From Acanthochlamys bracteata (taxonomy: Eukaryota; Streptophyta; Magnoliopsida; Pandanales; Velloziaceae), in assembly GCA_019914995.1 (NCBI GenBank), contig CM034136.1, positions 4,851,270-4,915,269 on the forward strand: DNA of 64,000 nucleotides, read 5' to 3'. The notes below the pieces were generated by a model that did not search any database, was not told the DNA's origin, and saw only the letters and a list, made by a program, of their open reading frames with translations. Below, in pieces: positions 1 through 12,607 of this stretch. Every line of letters begins with the position of its first letter. The stretch's first letter is position 1. Position numbers and translations under genes: made by a program.

Positions 1-2349
1 GGCAATTTGCTTTTTGGTTTTTTTTTTCTCTTTTATTAGTTCATGTTTCTGGTAGGCACTGATTTATCATCTGCTGCAAGAACTTGCTCATTCTGCTCTC
101 CCAAGAAAATGTCTTCATACTTTGGAATATTATCATGTTTGAATGATGGCCTTAGAGATTTTTTGCTAAAGTGAGTTCGTTAGCATTGTTGGGTGAAGGG
201 CATATCTTTCACAAAAGCTACCTAGTTATTAAAAAGCTGCATCAGAAACAAAGAAAGTATAGATGAATCATAAAATAAGTTCTAGCTAGGAGAAAAATCC
301 TATAAATTTCCCCATCTATAAAAAATGCATATTGTTCCTTCACTATGTATCTGAGTTTCCTACCAGAAACAAAGAACAAAAAGAAATTTTGTAGAAGAAA
401 AATGAAAAAGCAAAGTGCGTATGAAAATGGATTCACCTAGTATGAAGGGAATAGTTCTGTATCCTCCCTGCTTCTTTCTCATCTTCATCTTCTCCGGGTG
501 TTCTTGTTGCTCAAGCTCAGCCATGAAATTTGGTCTTTCTTTAGATTAGCAGTAGATGAGCCCTGGCAGTGTTTGCAATGAACGACAAGGCCTTAATTTG
601 TAGCCTCTACCTTTGCATGTGATTAAGGTACCTTAAGTTTGGTACATATGTCTATATTTATACACCTTTGGTAGCTCATCCATGAGGTTGTTAATAATTT
701 TGCCTTCATGGTCTCATTGTATTAGCATGTTGTTCTTCCCTATTCTCGTACGAGTTAATTTCAGAAATTTACCCTGGTAACTTTGTTTGAGTGATAAAAG
801 TAGCAACCAACAAACCCATAAATTGTACATCTCATCTTTCCACAAGGGAAAATCTATGTGAAAGTGGATTATTGATTTCGGCAACTTCTGTTTTATTTCA
901 GGCAGAAATAATTTCAAGTATTGTACCTCTATACTTTTTTCTTACAAAAAGATAGGATTGCAATCTTCCCTACCAACAAAAGAAAAAAATAAAAACAAAT
1001 TTCTCTTAACTCCCTGAATAAAACAGTAAAGTGGAAATCAATTGAGATTCACTTTTAATTCATGGCTCTGCACGTGCACGCACAAGAACAATTAATCAAA
1101 CACTAGAGTTGAGAAAAATAACAAGTATTGGCCGGTCATTGTTACAGAGTTTCAGGTTGGAGTCTAATCAAGCAAAGGGAAAGAAAGATCTTCTTTGCAC
1201 ACTGAAAATGATTCGAAGTGCTAAAATGAGTTACGTGGGTCTTTATAACACAATCTTCTTAACATGGGAAAGGTAAAGGCAACCTTTGCAACTCGACTTT
1301 GTCCTTTTGGATTACTAAGGCTATAAAAGATGGCATGATCTGGAAAGTGTTCTGGTCTAGATCGCCATCGTGTACATCAAACATGTTGAATCACCAACAA
1401 TGTAATGACATAGTGCCGATTCATGTAAAACTCATTGAACTCAAATGACTAGGGACTGAGAATATTTGTTATGCTTGGTGATGGTACAAACCCTTTCCAC
1501 TTATTGGCATTCTCTCGTTGCCGTCAAGTTGAAGATGGTGCATGTTTGACTGTCTGTTAGCTATGTATGGGTGAATGTTGGAAAGCTTCTTACGCTATGA
1601 CAACATCAAGATAAGACTGCCAAATCTCTGAAACCATGCTTCTGTTCAGTTGAGATCAATGTCATAAGGACCAGATAGCTATAGCCTTATAATGTCATCT
1701 GTTCATCTGTGTGTGGGTTGGACCATGTTGAACAACCACACCGGACTAGGGCATGTGCTCTAGGTAATAGCGCGTGGCATGCGCCATGTTTGGAATGGAA
1801 ATGGTTACCTTGGCGGTATTTGAAATGGACACGTAAGGTGTAGCCCAATAATCAAGAAATGACATGGATCAGGTTTGTGTTTGATACTTGCAAGTTTGTA
1901 AATGGAAGCAAGAATTGATGAGGGTCCTCTTGGAACAATGAGAAAACAGGTAAAAAAAGGTATGAGGCACATATGGAGTTATAATAATTGGCTTCACAAG
2001 AAAATCTTTGGTCAAGGACACAAGACAGAGAAGAAACCTTTATTTGGGTTCTTGAGATTTGAAGAGCAAGCCAAAACACAAAGGCAATATAAATTGCTGG
2101 AAATTCAGTGCTAGGAAATATTTCAAGTAACTACTGCTAGTCATCCCAATGTATAATGTGCAATAGTTTTACATTAAATTTCAGGTCATGCTATAACCTC
2201 ACGTGTTCACTTCGACGAGGCATAATGCTACAAAAAAGCATTGTTGCAGAAGCAAACTCAAGAAAGAGAGAGGGGAAGATTCTAGAGCAAAAATACATGA
2301 TGATGGTATTTCTTTTCTAACTACAAAAAGTTAGATTAAAAGTATATAA
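1..2349. other. Intergenic stretch, no gene recognised
   Basis: This is the region downstream of the bZIP gene, whose 3'UTR probably occupies the right part. Reading frames are short, without recognisable motifs, and interrupted in all phases. The longest plus-strand one (1902-2114, 70 codons) has no homology that I recognise and no splice context. I see no paired inverted repeats here. Confidence 0.5.
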
Positions 2350-5300
2350 TTAGTTCACTAAATGCGGGCTCTGGCTCTTCATGGGCAGGCCACAGGAGTA
2401 AGTGACATACTTGACGCTGTCTAGAAGAACTACAACAAAGATTCGAGAGAGTGATCTTGAGGAGGACATCATCCCATCACCATCCCCATCTCCAGCCTCT
2501 CGAGGATCAGCCAATATGGAAACAACCATTGAGGATGTGGGTTTGTCTTCATGGATCTTGCTGCTCTCAGAAGAGTTGCTGAATTGCTTTGTGTCATTCA
2601 GATTAGACCCAGCTAGTGGTATCGGTTTCGAATATAAAATTCTTCTATTTTTCGTCTTTAATGGACGAGGAACTTTGCTACCAGTTGTGTTAATTATAGT
2701 TGATTTGCTGATGGAGTGAGCAGGAATGATGCCGCTTGGATTTGCTGAGGTTGGTGAGATGTCAAACTGGAACACTTCAGTGCACATCCCTGAGCTCAAT
2801 ATCGGACCTGGGAAGAAGAACAGGGAAACAAATAAAAGAAACTCAAACATAAATATTCCGACATGTGTAATAAACACAGAGAGACATAATTGCTAAACCA
2901 TTTAGATTTTTTTAAATGTCATGATATAAAACAAACTCATAGTTACTATCCAAAGCTAGCATGTCTGCAACGCCTAGGTCTTAAAACCCAAGTAATAACC
3001 ACCTTGAGTTTATTGCTGTAATGACCCCAACTTTATCTGCTTTGAAACTCAGCTATGGAGTACATAGATAAAACATTCATGCAACCAAGCTGCCATCAAC
3101 ATTAAAAAGCAAAAAAGTGACCATCACTATCATTGGTTTTAACAAGATAACTATACATAAATAATCAATAGAATGATCACTCAAGTCCCTGCTGAGGCCT
3201 AGCCCTTACATATTCCTAAAGGGGGAGCAGAAAATTGTTATATAGATAGAAATTCTAGCTTTTAAGCAATTAGGCATCGCAAGAGAGTAGATGACTCCCC
3301 AAAGCTTTTCTGTTATTAGGTGTAAGCCTCCTCTAGTCTACTTTGCCTATCTTTCCAACCCTGTTGCTTTTGTGCTTTGATACCTTCACAACGGAAGGTC
3401 CACTACTTCATCTCTTTGGCATAAGTTTTGGAAAGAAGAAAACAGAAATTGACAGACCGAGAAATTCGGCAGAAGACTCAAGTCATTTAAACATGTTCAC
3501 AGGTGCACCTGCACCATTTTAAAGTGCAGATATACGTATGTGCACCATATATAAATGATTACCTTTGTCTAGAAAGGTCATATAATCATGATTATATCAC
3601 GGGTAACAAAAAGCTCATGACCAATGATGTCAACTTCCACAGCTACCTAAACTAGTGCAATCTGCCATAGCAATCAACCATCAAAATCAAACTGATTATG
3701 AGATACTAAAGTAGCCGGACTCAAGGAAGCCACCGTCTGTCACTGTAACTACTACTAAAGACTAACATATGAACACAAACAATCACACACGTCATTGTAA
3801 TAACAGTGAAATTTGTTTAGCTCTCCACCATCACTAGAGATTCAACTTTTAACCTCCGATAGGCAACTACTATCAACAAACAATAGGCTCTCAAATTACT
3901 GTATGTATACACTCTCACTTGATTTATCATATAGACGCTAGGAAAGGAAGTGCAGTCCTATTGAAAGAAGATCATTATGCAAGTTTAGTAGCATATTATA
4001 CTGATTTAAACCAACAGAAATGAACAACCTAATGTGCACTAATACGCTTATACCAAATCCAGCAAAGTTCACTGGAGTGCTTTGCTTACCAGCTAATCCT
4101 TCGCGGAACCATTGCTGAAGTGGTCCATCATTAAGGGACTTGAAAGACTCCCCATATGAGTTTTCATCTGAGCGCTCCTTTGATTTAGACAACTTGTCCA
4201 CGTCTCTCCCAAATTCATTAAGAGCTAATGCAGAAACCAAACTGCCATGAATTGCCAAGCTAGTATCTTCACCATCCTTTTTCAATGAAGCCTTCTCATC
4301 ACCACTATTTGCTCTTGATGAGGCATGAGCTATGGCTTTCTCACCAGCTAGCACTGAATGAATAATCAAATTGCCATTTACCTTCACATGTTTTCCATTC
4401 CTAGGCACATAAAGAAGAGCAGGAAGTTGTTCATGTGAGTTCGTTGATGAAACATCCAAACCTGCATGGCACCTCTTGCCAGTCACAGGATCAAACCATC
4501 CATTCCTAAACCCAGATTTTCCATCACAAAGCTCAATTTCATCAGTTCCATTACTACTACTCCTTCCAACGTTAACACTCAATACTCTACCCCGCGAATC
4601 ACTATGAATCGAACCATCACCTCCACCACCGAATCTAAAATCAACTCCAAAGAGCAGAAAAATAAATAGCAACCCAAGTATGCTAACACTTGCAGCCTTC
4701 TTAACCTTATTCTCCCCTTTCTTACTCTCTGACTTTCTGGTCTTCTGCGCTGTAGTGGTCGATTGCTGAGGCTTCAATCTCGGTATAGGTACCAACGGCA
4801 CAGGCGCTCCATTCGGCCTGATTGCATAGCCAGCGCAAGGAATCCACGGAAAATGCATCGGCGGCGTAGGTGGGTAGACAGCAGCAGAGGGCCCCACAAC
4901 CGGCGGAGTAACAGTCCCACCTTTCCCGCCGTTTCCAGCACTCAACTGCTGCCGCAGCGCAGTATTCTCCGCCACGAAGAACGAAATCCTTGAGTTGAGA
5001 TCGTTGATAGTCGAATGCATAACACGAACCTTCTCCTCCAGCTCTTCAACATAGTGCTTCTTCCTCTGCCGCGAAAGCTGCGCGCTGTCTCTGTTCCTCA
5101 TCAACCTCGCTCGCCGCTTCTCCTCATCCTCAGCCGTCAACGATGGCAACGGCGATTGGTCATTTTCAGCTTTCCTCTTGCGATTTCGCCTCTGTGAAGT
5201 AATACCGGAACAATTATCGGAAGAGTGAGAAGATTCAGGTGATGGAGGGATAGTTTGGTCATTTGAGCTAGAGTTGGGAACATTATTATCGTCAGCGGCG

Positions 5301-5443
5301 GTGATGAGGGAGATGAAATCGTGGCCGTCGGGGAGAACGAGGAGATCATCGAGATCGAACTCGATGTCATCGATGTCGGTGACCGGTTCGAATTGGGTGA
5401 ACTGGAATGGATCAACCGGGTCCAGCAACGCTGGTTCGGCCAT
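2350..5443 (-). CDS. bZIP17: Membrane-anchored bZIP transcription factor, bZIP17/28 family
   Basis: Two exons, 5443-4090 and 2807-2350, encode 603 aa. The donor G|GTAAGC and acceptor CCCAG|GT join the frame cleanly (..EGLAG/PILSS..). Acidic N-terminus (residues 20-45). Basic region and leucine zipper lie at about 107-168, with the N117-x7-R125 DNA-contact pattern in NRDSAQLSR. A single hydrophobic span follows at about 251-268 (SILGLLFIFLLFGVDF). Exon 2 carries RRIL (residues 506-509, bases 2635-2646), the site-1-protease site known in Arabidopsis bZIP17 and bZIP28. In that family the protein sits in the ER membrane. Under ER or salt stress it moves to the Golgi, is cut by S1P and S2P, and the released bZIP domain activates chaperone genes in the nucleus. 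Slightly shorter than bZIP28 as I remember it. Family assignment is firm. Choice among bZIP17, 28 and 49 rests mainly on neighbours. Confidence 0.95.
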
Positions 5444-6018
5444 GGCTCGAGAGATCGATCAACAACAGAGAACCAACGGAGAAGAAGAAGCCAAGGAGGT
5501 GAAAGAAAGACTTGAAAGGGTTAATTGGTGGATCAGAAATTTTAGATCTTGGGTCTGTTGCGTTGACGGGAAAAGACTGACTGGGTGCAGCAGGCTCGAG
5601 AAGCTTCGGTCGAGTTTAATTGTATAATTATTAGCTTATGTATTTTGAAGGTAGAGTAATGTTGGCGTGCAAGCAACTTGAAGAAAAAATAAAGCCATAT
5701 AATATATATATTATTAAATTAAATTAAAGTGAAAATTAACGAATTAGTTACTTGCTAATTATTTTAAAGCACGTTACTTCAAAATACTTATCATTATAAG
5801 TATATATTACAATAAGAATACTCATAACGATTAGTTATTATTTGCGAATTATATTATTCAAGACTCTTGTTTGCAAAATCTCTAAGTATTTGTTCTCCCA
5901 ATTTCTTCTTCCTTTTCTGTGCGAAGTGGAGCGAGCGAGCGAGCGAGAGGAGAAGGAGCCGCGCCAGATCGATTTCGGAACAATTTGTTCTCCCACTCTC
6001 TCAATATTTTCTCGCCAG

Positions 6019-8836
6019 AGATGGACCCCACTTAGCCATTACCTGGTGTGCCTCCGGAAAAGGTACCGGAGCTATAACTAGAGACGAAGAGGATTTGAAG
6101 AGGAGAATGTTGCTGCTCCACCAATGGATTCATTTCTTCTCGGAGCTCTAGCGAACCCACCCCCGCTATCGTCTCACTAGTTACCTCTCCACACTTTGTA
6201 TTAATTCTAGAATCTTTTTAATTTTTAACTTATTTAATTTTTGGTTCAGTGATTGTGGCTACTGAGTAGCAGTTGTTCCTACGATATTAGATATGTCTTC
6301 TATCTGGATTTGCTTTCGGTTTAGTTTTTTCTGCATTAGATGGTTGTTCAGTGATGATTAATGCTAGAATTTATTTGGTATGGTGTTCTCTTCTAAATTC
6401 TACTATGTTGCAGATGTTGTTCGATGCTTATTTTCTGTGCTATATTTTAAACCAGATGAATGTAGATGTGCTATTATCTTGATAGATTTGCTTATGGAAT
6501 ACTTGAATGTGGTGCTTATACAAGTGTTATAGATGCAGTCCTGTCTCCTATAGTAATACTCTATAAAATGAAATAGAGGTCTACTACTACTTATTAGCAT
6601 GAGGAGAATTACCTTCCTACTCTAAGAAAATATCACTGAAGTTGCATTTTAGAAAGCAAGCAGGATTGGTGTAACAGCTATTGCTGTCAACTCTTTATTT
6701 CTTTCATTTGGTTAATTTTACATATTTCTTGTAAGATCATGCCCCGAGAAAAATTGTGTTCAGTTCATTATTTTACCTGCTTGTGTTAATGTTTGCTTTA
6801 GTATTTATTTCGTGTATGGTCTTTACCCTCTTTATCTGCTTCTCTCTGTATGTTTGTAAAAATACCTTACAATTTAAGAAAATTTCTTCCATGCTGATCT
6901 CATCTATTCCTTACAATGATAGTGGTGCTACTTTTCTTGTGATAAATGTATCTGTCATTTATTTGCTAGATTTTCACTATTCATTTTATTGTAGACTGAG
7001 ATTTTGCTTCAGTCAGTTGCATTTCAACAAAGCGTACAAAGCGGGCATGTAAGCATTTTCTTGTGCATGTTCCATGGTGGTCTGTGAATACTGGTGCTAG
7101 TCGTAGTTTGCATGAAGTGGTGGGTTGAGATTTGCAAATATAAAAGCCTTCTCTGGACAGTTCAAATTGATTTTGATGACAATGTTATTATTTCTTTTAC
7201 AGATGGAAGTTGGATTTGAATCTTATGCTATGTCTATAAATCATTTAAGATTGTTATCTGACAGCTATCTTGCAGGTTCTATTCTGCGTAATGAATAAAT
7301 CATTGAGAATCCTAACAACTAGAAGCTACTAATAGTAGATTTCTTTATTACCTTCACAACTATTTGCTTTTAAATATTTGATTTTTCATCAATTTGTTAA
7401 TCTCTACATCTCCTTGTGATGCAATCCTACGTAGGGAGATGGAAATTCAGAAGTTTGTGAAGTCAGACCAGCAAGAGTTCGAATTTAAGCATTTACCAAC
7501 TTCATACCTCAGATGTGCTACTCATCGTGTTGCACAACACTATGGGCTGCTGACTATGGTAGGAGAAAATTCTTTAGATGGTTAAGGCCAGAGTACATGT
7601 GAGAAAAATTGCTGAACATAGCTCTGTAGTTGCCCCTTTTGTATGATATTCCTTCAAACCAACCTGAAAGCGATAAAGTGGAAAGCTTCTGCCATTCTTG
7701 CAAGACAGAGTAGAGGACTTCTGAGAGATGGAGCTGGTGGAGTTAACAGTACTTCTAGTATAACTGTCAAAGAAAGAAAGGAAGAGAATGCATTTTTATT
7801 TTTGCTAGCACTCCTGATCCAGAGAACCAGTCTACTACCAATGAGGATGTTGATAGCCGATTTTCTTCTAATGATCAGGAGGATTGCTCACCAATGTTTT
7901 TGAGGAGCTAGAAAAGATTAATGTAAAAGATGATAGCACCAGAGCTATTTTTGAAGACAGGGAGGAAGACTGGAAAGATCCAGTCTATGATAGAAGTTAT
8001 GACAGACAATGAGGCATACTCTCCAATAAGCATTATAATATAAAGGGTTGCCACCTTTTTAAATCCTGCTAAAACATGTACAACTACTGGCAATTGTATC
8101 AAACTTGTAGGTATGTCCGAATCTCCTCACTTTGTGGCAACTACACTTTTGGGAATCATGTGGTGCTCCTCCAGCATCAATCTTGCATTTTGGGACAGGT
8201 TTTCCTCCATTAACTCAGGCACTGTGTTCCAGAATCCTCTGAGTTATGCGCCGCTGGGTTCAGCTAGGTCCTTATTCTGCCACTGGGTGCAGTCCGCCTT
8301 TCAGGGATGCTTCTTATGTTCAATGGACTTTGCCATTTATAATTTGTGCTGATTCTTATCTACACCTCAGGCTGGCCACTTTCCAGGTACACACTCCCTT
8401 AATCAGATGTGATTTAGCAGTTTTACCCTTTTTAGTAGTTATTTGTGCAAATATTGTATAGAAGACTTGTTTATTAGGGTGAGTGGGATGGCGGAATTCT
8501 GTGACTAATTATTCAAGCTCAATATTCCATATGAGAACCATAACTATTTAATACTTAACAATAATGTTAAAAATTGCCAATTAGCTCTATGCTAGCTCAT
8601 TTGTATTTACTAGTACAAATCTAGCTAGGATGTCAGAATGTTATCATCTGCAACAGCTTTGGATCTTCATTTTTTTCCGAATCTATACGCCTTGGTTTTC
8701 CTGTTACTGGTTCGGTGTATAAACTTCAATTGTTTATGTTCAATCATATCTTTTAAGCCTTTGATTCTAATGGTTGTTTGCTACTTTTGCAGACTCCTCT
8801 ATATCAGCAACCTCTGAGCTTTATCACTGGGTGTGT
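6019..8836 (+). pseudogene. Decayed R3H/SUZ-domain nucleic-acid-binding protein gene
   Basis: Pieces of one plant R3H-domain gene lie in order on the plus strand. About 6103-6162: PPMDSFLLGALANP, the segment before the R3H domain, running into a stop at 6178-6180. About 7427-7562: the R3H core, with EFKHLPTSYLRCATHRVAQH followed by YGLLTMV. It then hits a stop at 7583. About 7640-7800: Asn/Pro-rich linker and SUZ-like segment (SRGLLRDGAGG, VKERKEE) in shifted frames. 7905-7964: ELEKINVKDDSTRAIFEDRE. 8285-8326: GCSPPFRDASYVQW. 8793-8822, after a TTTGCAG acceptor: TPLYQQPLSF, the family's C-terminal end. Introns are retained, so this is not a processed copy. Several stops and frame changes break it. 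Intact homologues are believed to bind single-stranded nucleic acid. The 5' limit is uncertain. The match to the family is from memory. Confidence 0.8.
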
Positions 8837-9294
8837 TGGGTGCACCCATTTTTTAGTTGATGAGACAAAAATAGATTAAAATATAAATTAAAATGTTGGA
8901 GGAATACATTAAAATGTAATAATCTTAAATTAAGTAGAAATAAGACAGAAGATGCTGCAGTGTATAAATGTGATACGATTCTATTTGAAAACTTTAGGAG
9001 AAAAAAGAGTAGATCAAAATTAATTTGGCCTAAAGTGGTGGCGAAGGATTTAGATAAATTAGATTTTCGTTGGATTTGTATTATAATCGAACGGAATAGA
9101 AAAACGAATTCATATAGCCGTTCTTACTCGAAAGGGATAAAGGTTTAGTTTGTTATGGTTTTATATAAATATCCTACCACATACATTCATCCATGCTTTT
9201 CATATTTATTTTTAAAAATATTTAAGTTAAAAAAAACTTTTTTTATGGGATAGTGGGGGTGCATTGGAGGTAAATGAACCCCCTAAACATGCCC
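8829..9294. mobile_element. Possible MITE at the 3' end of the R3H pseudogene
   Basis: The left edge GGGTGTGTTGGGTGCACCC resembles the reverse complement of the right edge, GGGCATGTTTAGGGGGTTC. The interior is AT-rich and noncoding. It begins directly after the codons for PLSF in the last pseudogene exon, so it may have inserted there. I could not find a clean target duplication, so the call is weak. Confidence 0.35.
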
Positions 9295-11600
9295 TTAATT
9301 AGATAGAGCAAGTTTTAGGCAGGAAAGAATAAGGTTCTAGCCTTTTCATTGAGGAGAGAATTAGGGACTGTCCAAGGTAATTAGTTTCTTTATTGGTCTA
9401 GACAATGTCTGACGGGTAAACCTTATGATGTAGGATATTACTAGCACCTCTGTGGTTAGACTTAGACTGATACATAGTCCAAGTTCAGAATGTAAGATCA
9501 TATGCTTTGCAAGTTGTGTCAACAGTAGCTTGATGGTCTATGTCTATAGCGATTGCCAATCTGATCTCTATCTGATTCTGTCAACATCACCTTTACACAA
9601 AAAAAAAAACAAGCAAATAAAGCAATGAGTCTACTTGATTCCGCTATCCAGACTTCGACAGAGTACTGTTTTCTCAGCATTGCTAGAAAACAAAAGAAAA
9701 CCCACTTTGATTGGCAGCATTTCTGCAGATCACATCAAGCATGTTGTCACCATGCATTATCAGTCGTGAAAACCATGAGGTCACCATGTAGTAGTTGATT
9801 CTTGTATGAGCCAATAAGATTGCACTGCTAAAAAGGACGGACACTAACATTTAACATGGTCGTTCTCATTTGTTTTGTTTTCATTTCTTATTATGCATGC
9901 TCTATCTTTTTAATCTTTTTGACAGGAAAAGCTACTGCTGTTCCTTGCGGATTTCCTACTAGGATTTTCAAAATGTTATGGAATTGATAACATCTGTATA
10001 TTTGATTGTTTATCCCAACCTTAAATTACAACTTACGGTTTTTTGCGGGATATCGAACGGAGGGACTTTAGATAATTCAGCAATAGTACGTTCCTGTTAT
10101 TTTCTGATTGTTTGGGAAAAGTGGGTGAGATTGAAAATCTTCTGCATAAAGAAATCTGTGGATTTAGTTGTGCTGCAACTAGTTTAGTCGAAACATGAGA
10201 TACAAAAGGAGTTCAGAACTGTTAAGGATATCCAAAATTTAAGTGTTTTTGCTTTAGTGGTTGTTTTTCAAGTGGGAGATTGCTCGTTAGGTAGGGGAAA
10301 GCTACACTTCTCATGAAGATATTCTATAATATATCTGCTTGGTGTCGTCTTTAAGAAAGGTAGATATTCTTACCTAAAAACACACGGGTTGTTGCATTTT
10401 CTGGTTCTTCTCTATTCGCTCAAGTGTAGATTTCACAACTTTTTTTCTATTTGCGTGCAGTAAATTGTTGGATATTTAATCCTGTTAGCTTATTTGCTGC
10501 CAATTTTATCAATTCACAGCTTCTCAGTGGCTGTTTGGTTTTCCGTTGCTTATCAGTTTTTCTCAAATTTTTTTACATTTCACATTTTTCAATACATATT
10601 TTATAAGTATATAAAAAATTTATTTAAAAATTTAGAAAGTGTAAAAAAATTTTACGAAATAAGATCTTTTTATTACATATTTTTATTATTTTTTTGAAGT
10701 AAAAAAAATATAACTTATTTTTTTAAAAAATAAAAATATATTTTATTTTATAAAAATTTTATTTCATAAACAATCTCAAACGCTTCTTTAGTTCAAAGGT
10801 TAAACGGAAGGGCGAACTCTGTAAGTATTTACAAACTCAGTGGACAAAATAGTCTTTTTTTTATATTCTTCTCGGATCGCCCACTTCCGAGAACCTTTAC
10901 CCGAAAGAGATGTGTTTTCTATTTTACTCACAGCCCATTGTCGCTGTCCGCACAAAGATTCCGGGGGATAATGAACCTGCTAGTCTACTTTTTTCTTCCT
11001 TTTCTACTCTTATTGCTTCCTGGTATTTACGTATATGCCACTTATAGAATATTTAATGAGAAATGTTTCTATCATTAAAGTCAACTAGTGTATCTAAGCC
11101 TAAAACAACACAACGATCACAATCACTTGGGTATTTTTTTATGAAATCCAATAAGAAACCAGATCAAAATCCCATATTCGTAATTTGCTTAAAAATAGAA
11201 TCTAAGTTTGTAATAAACTTAACAGCAACAAAACAACTACCACCCCTACTACTGGTGTATTTTTCCAGCCAAAGAGTCCAGCGCGGTGTCCCCAGTGCCC
11301 AAAAAAACCGGAATATTAATCGGTAGATCAGATCACAACACAAAATAAAAAAATAAAAAAAAACTTAGAACCTGCCAAGGAATGAGAAAGGAAAATTCAA
11401 TTTCACACAGTGCACCAATACATGCATTCATCAATGCAATTATTAGTCAGTTAAAAACTTTATAATAATGGATGAGAAGATATAGCTTGGCTCTCTAACA
11501 TTTCAGAATACAACAAATAAATAGTCCATCCAAGAATTGATGTGAGATATTATACAGAGCATAGAGGAAAAATACTGTTGTTCTTCTCTGTCTGTTTCTT
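9295..11600. other. Intergenic stretch with one MITE, no gene seen
   Basis: No recognisable coding sequence apart from the MITE listed separately. The short reading frames at 9978-10187 and 11063-11326 have no motif I recognise. The right end leads into the MYBC1 promoter and leader (about 11560-11707, GA-rich). Confidence 0.4.
10529..10784. mobile_element. AT-rich MITE, GTTTGG-end family, copy 1
   Basis: It starts GGCTGTTTGGTTTT and ends near CAATCTCAAACGCTTC, giving short imperfect inverted ends (xGTTTGG / CAAACG). The interior of about 230 bp is almost pure A/T. It shares the run TTTTATAAGTATATAAAAAA and flanking words with the element at 58273-58531. No coding capacity. The superfamily is not certain. 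Confidence 0.55.
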
Positions 11601-11707
11601 TAATTGAAAAGAGAATTAAAAGAGAGAGAGCAATAAAGAGATCTACCTCGAAGCTCACATCTCTTTGTTGTTGCTGAAAAACTGAAGAAGATTGTTACTA
11701 GCTAGCG

Positions 11708-12607
11708 ATGAAGGAAGTTGAAGAAGAAGTGAACTGGTTTGCCCGGTGGGAAGAACAACTACCTCGGCCGGAGGAGTTGATACCTCTCTCACAACCCCTC
11801 ATCACTACAGACCTCGCGCTCGCTTTCGACATTCGCAACACAACACCACAACCCCCACCATCTTCTTCCTCTGCTCCGCCGCCGAATCTTCAACGCCCTT
11901 TGCCTCGGCAAGAGCAGCAAGAAGGAGAAGCAAACGGTAACGGCAGCGGTGGAGGAGGAGAAGAACCGGCGAGAACTCTGAAGAGACCGAGGCTCGTGTG
12001 GACTCCACAGCTACATAAGCGGTTCGTCGATGCTGTGGCTCATCTGGGGATAAAGAACGCAGTGCCTAAGACTATAATGCAGCTCATGAGCGTCGACGGA
12101 CTGACGCGTGAGAACGTTGCTAGCCATCTACAGAAGTACAGGCTTTATCTCAGGCGCGTGCAAGGTCTCGCTGCAGCCAACAACTCATCAACTACCGGTG
12201 GGCCATCAGCTGCTGCGGGATCCATGTTGTCACCCGCGGAAGCTGCCGAGCACCAGCTGTTTGCTAGCGCGCCTGTTCCACACCACTTCTTACAAGTGCC
12301 TCTACAGAAGCATCAACAACAGCAGCAGCAGCATATGGTGGCGGCCCTGCAACAACAACAGCAATACTTACAGCAGCAAAGGCAGATGAGTGCCGTCGCC
12401 GGAGGATTAATCGATCAACGGAATTTCTTTTCTCATGTTCCCCAGATAAATCATCATCACCGGATGGTGGGGTCCGCCGGAGTAGGAGTTGTTCCTCCGG
12501 TCCCGCCATCTTCTTATGTAGATGAATTGGAGATGATAAATGGTGGTGAAGGAGGAGCAGCAGGGAGAAGAAGAGAGCTCACTCTCTTTCCAACAGGAAG
12601 CGATTGA
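11708..12607 (+). CDS. MYBC1: MYBC1-type GARP (single MYB-like) transcription factor
   Basis: Uninterrupted 299-codon frame. The N-terminal motif [20 protein letters not shown] and the following [10 protein letters not shown] are diagnostic of the MYBC1/LUX/BOA group. The GARP DNA-binding domain lies at about 91-150: [20 protein letters not shown], then the [12 protein letters not shown] end motif with the SHLQKY signature. A glutamine-rich stretch (about 203-227) is typical of an activation or interaction region. Lack of introns fits this subgroup. LUX and BOA act in the circadian evening complex. MYBC1 of Arabidopsis is reported as a negative regulator of freezing tolerance. Position beside a bZIP17-type gene and an R3H remnant favours MYBC1 over LUX. 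A nuclear role as DNA-binding regulator is inferred from the family. Confidence 0.95.
   Translation: MKEVEEEVNWFARWEEQLPRPEELIPLSQPLITTDLALAFDIRNTTPQPPPSSSSAPPPNLQRPLPRQEQQEGEANGNGSGGGGEEPARTLKRPRLVWTPQLHKRFVDAVAHLGIKNAVPKTIMQLMSVDGLTRENVASHLQKYRLYLRRVQGLAAANNSSTTGGPSAAAGSMLSPAEAAEHQLFASAPVPHHFLQVPLQKHQQQQQQHMVAALQQQQQYLQQQRQMSAVAGGLIDQRNFFSHVPQINHHHRMVGSAGVGVVPPVPPSSYVDELEMINGGEGGAAGRRRELTLFPTGSD

Noticed and set aside
1902-2114. 70-codon plus-strand frame
   Set aside because: No recognised motif, no splice or promoter context, and an overlapping frame of similar length lies on the other strand.
5274-5627. 117-codon plus-strand frame over the bZIP start
   Set aside because: Shadow of the bZIP gene in antisense; the minus-strand protein explains the region.
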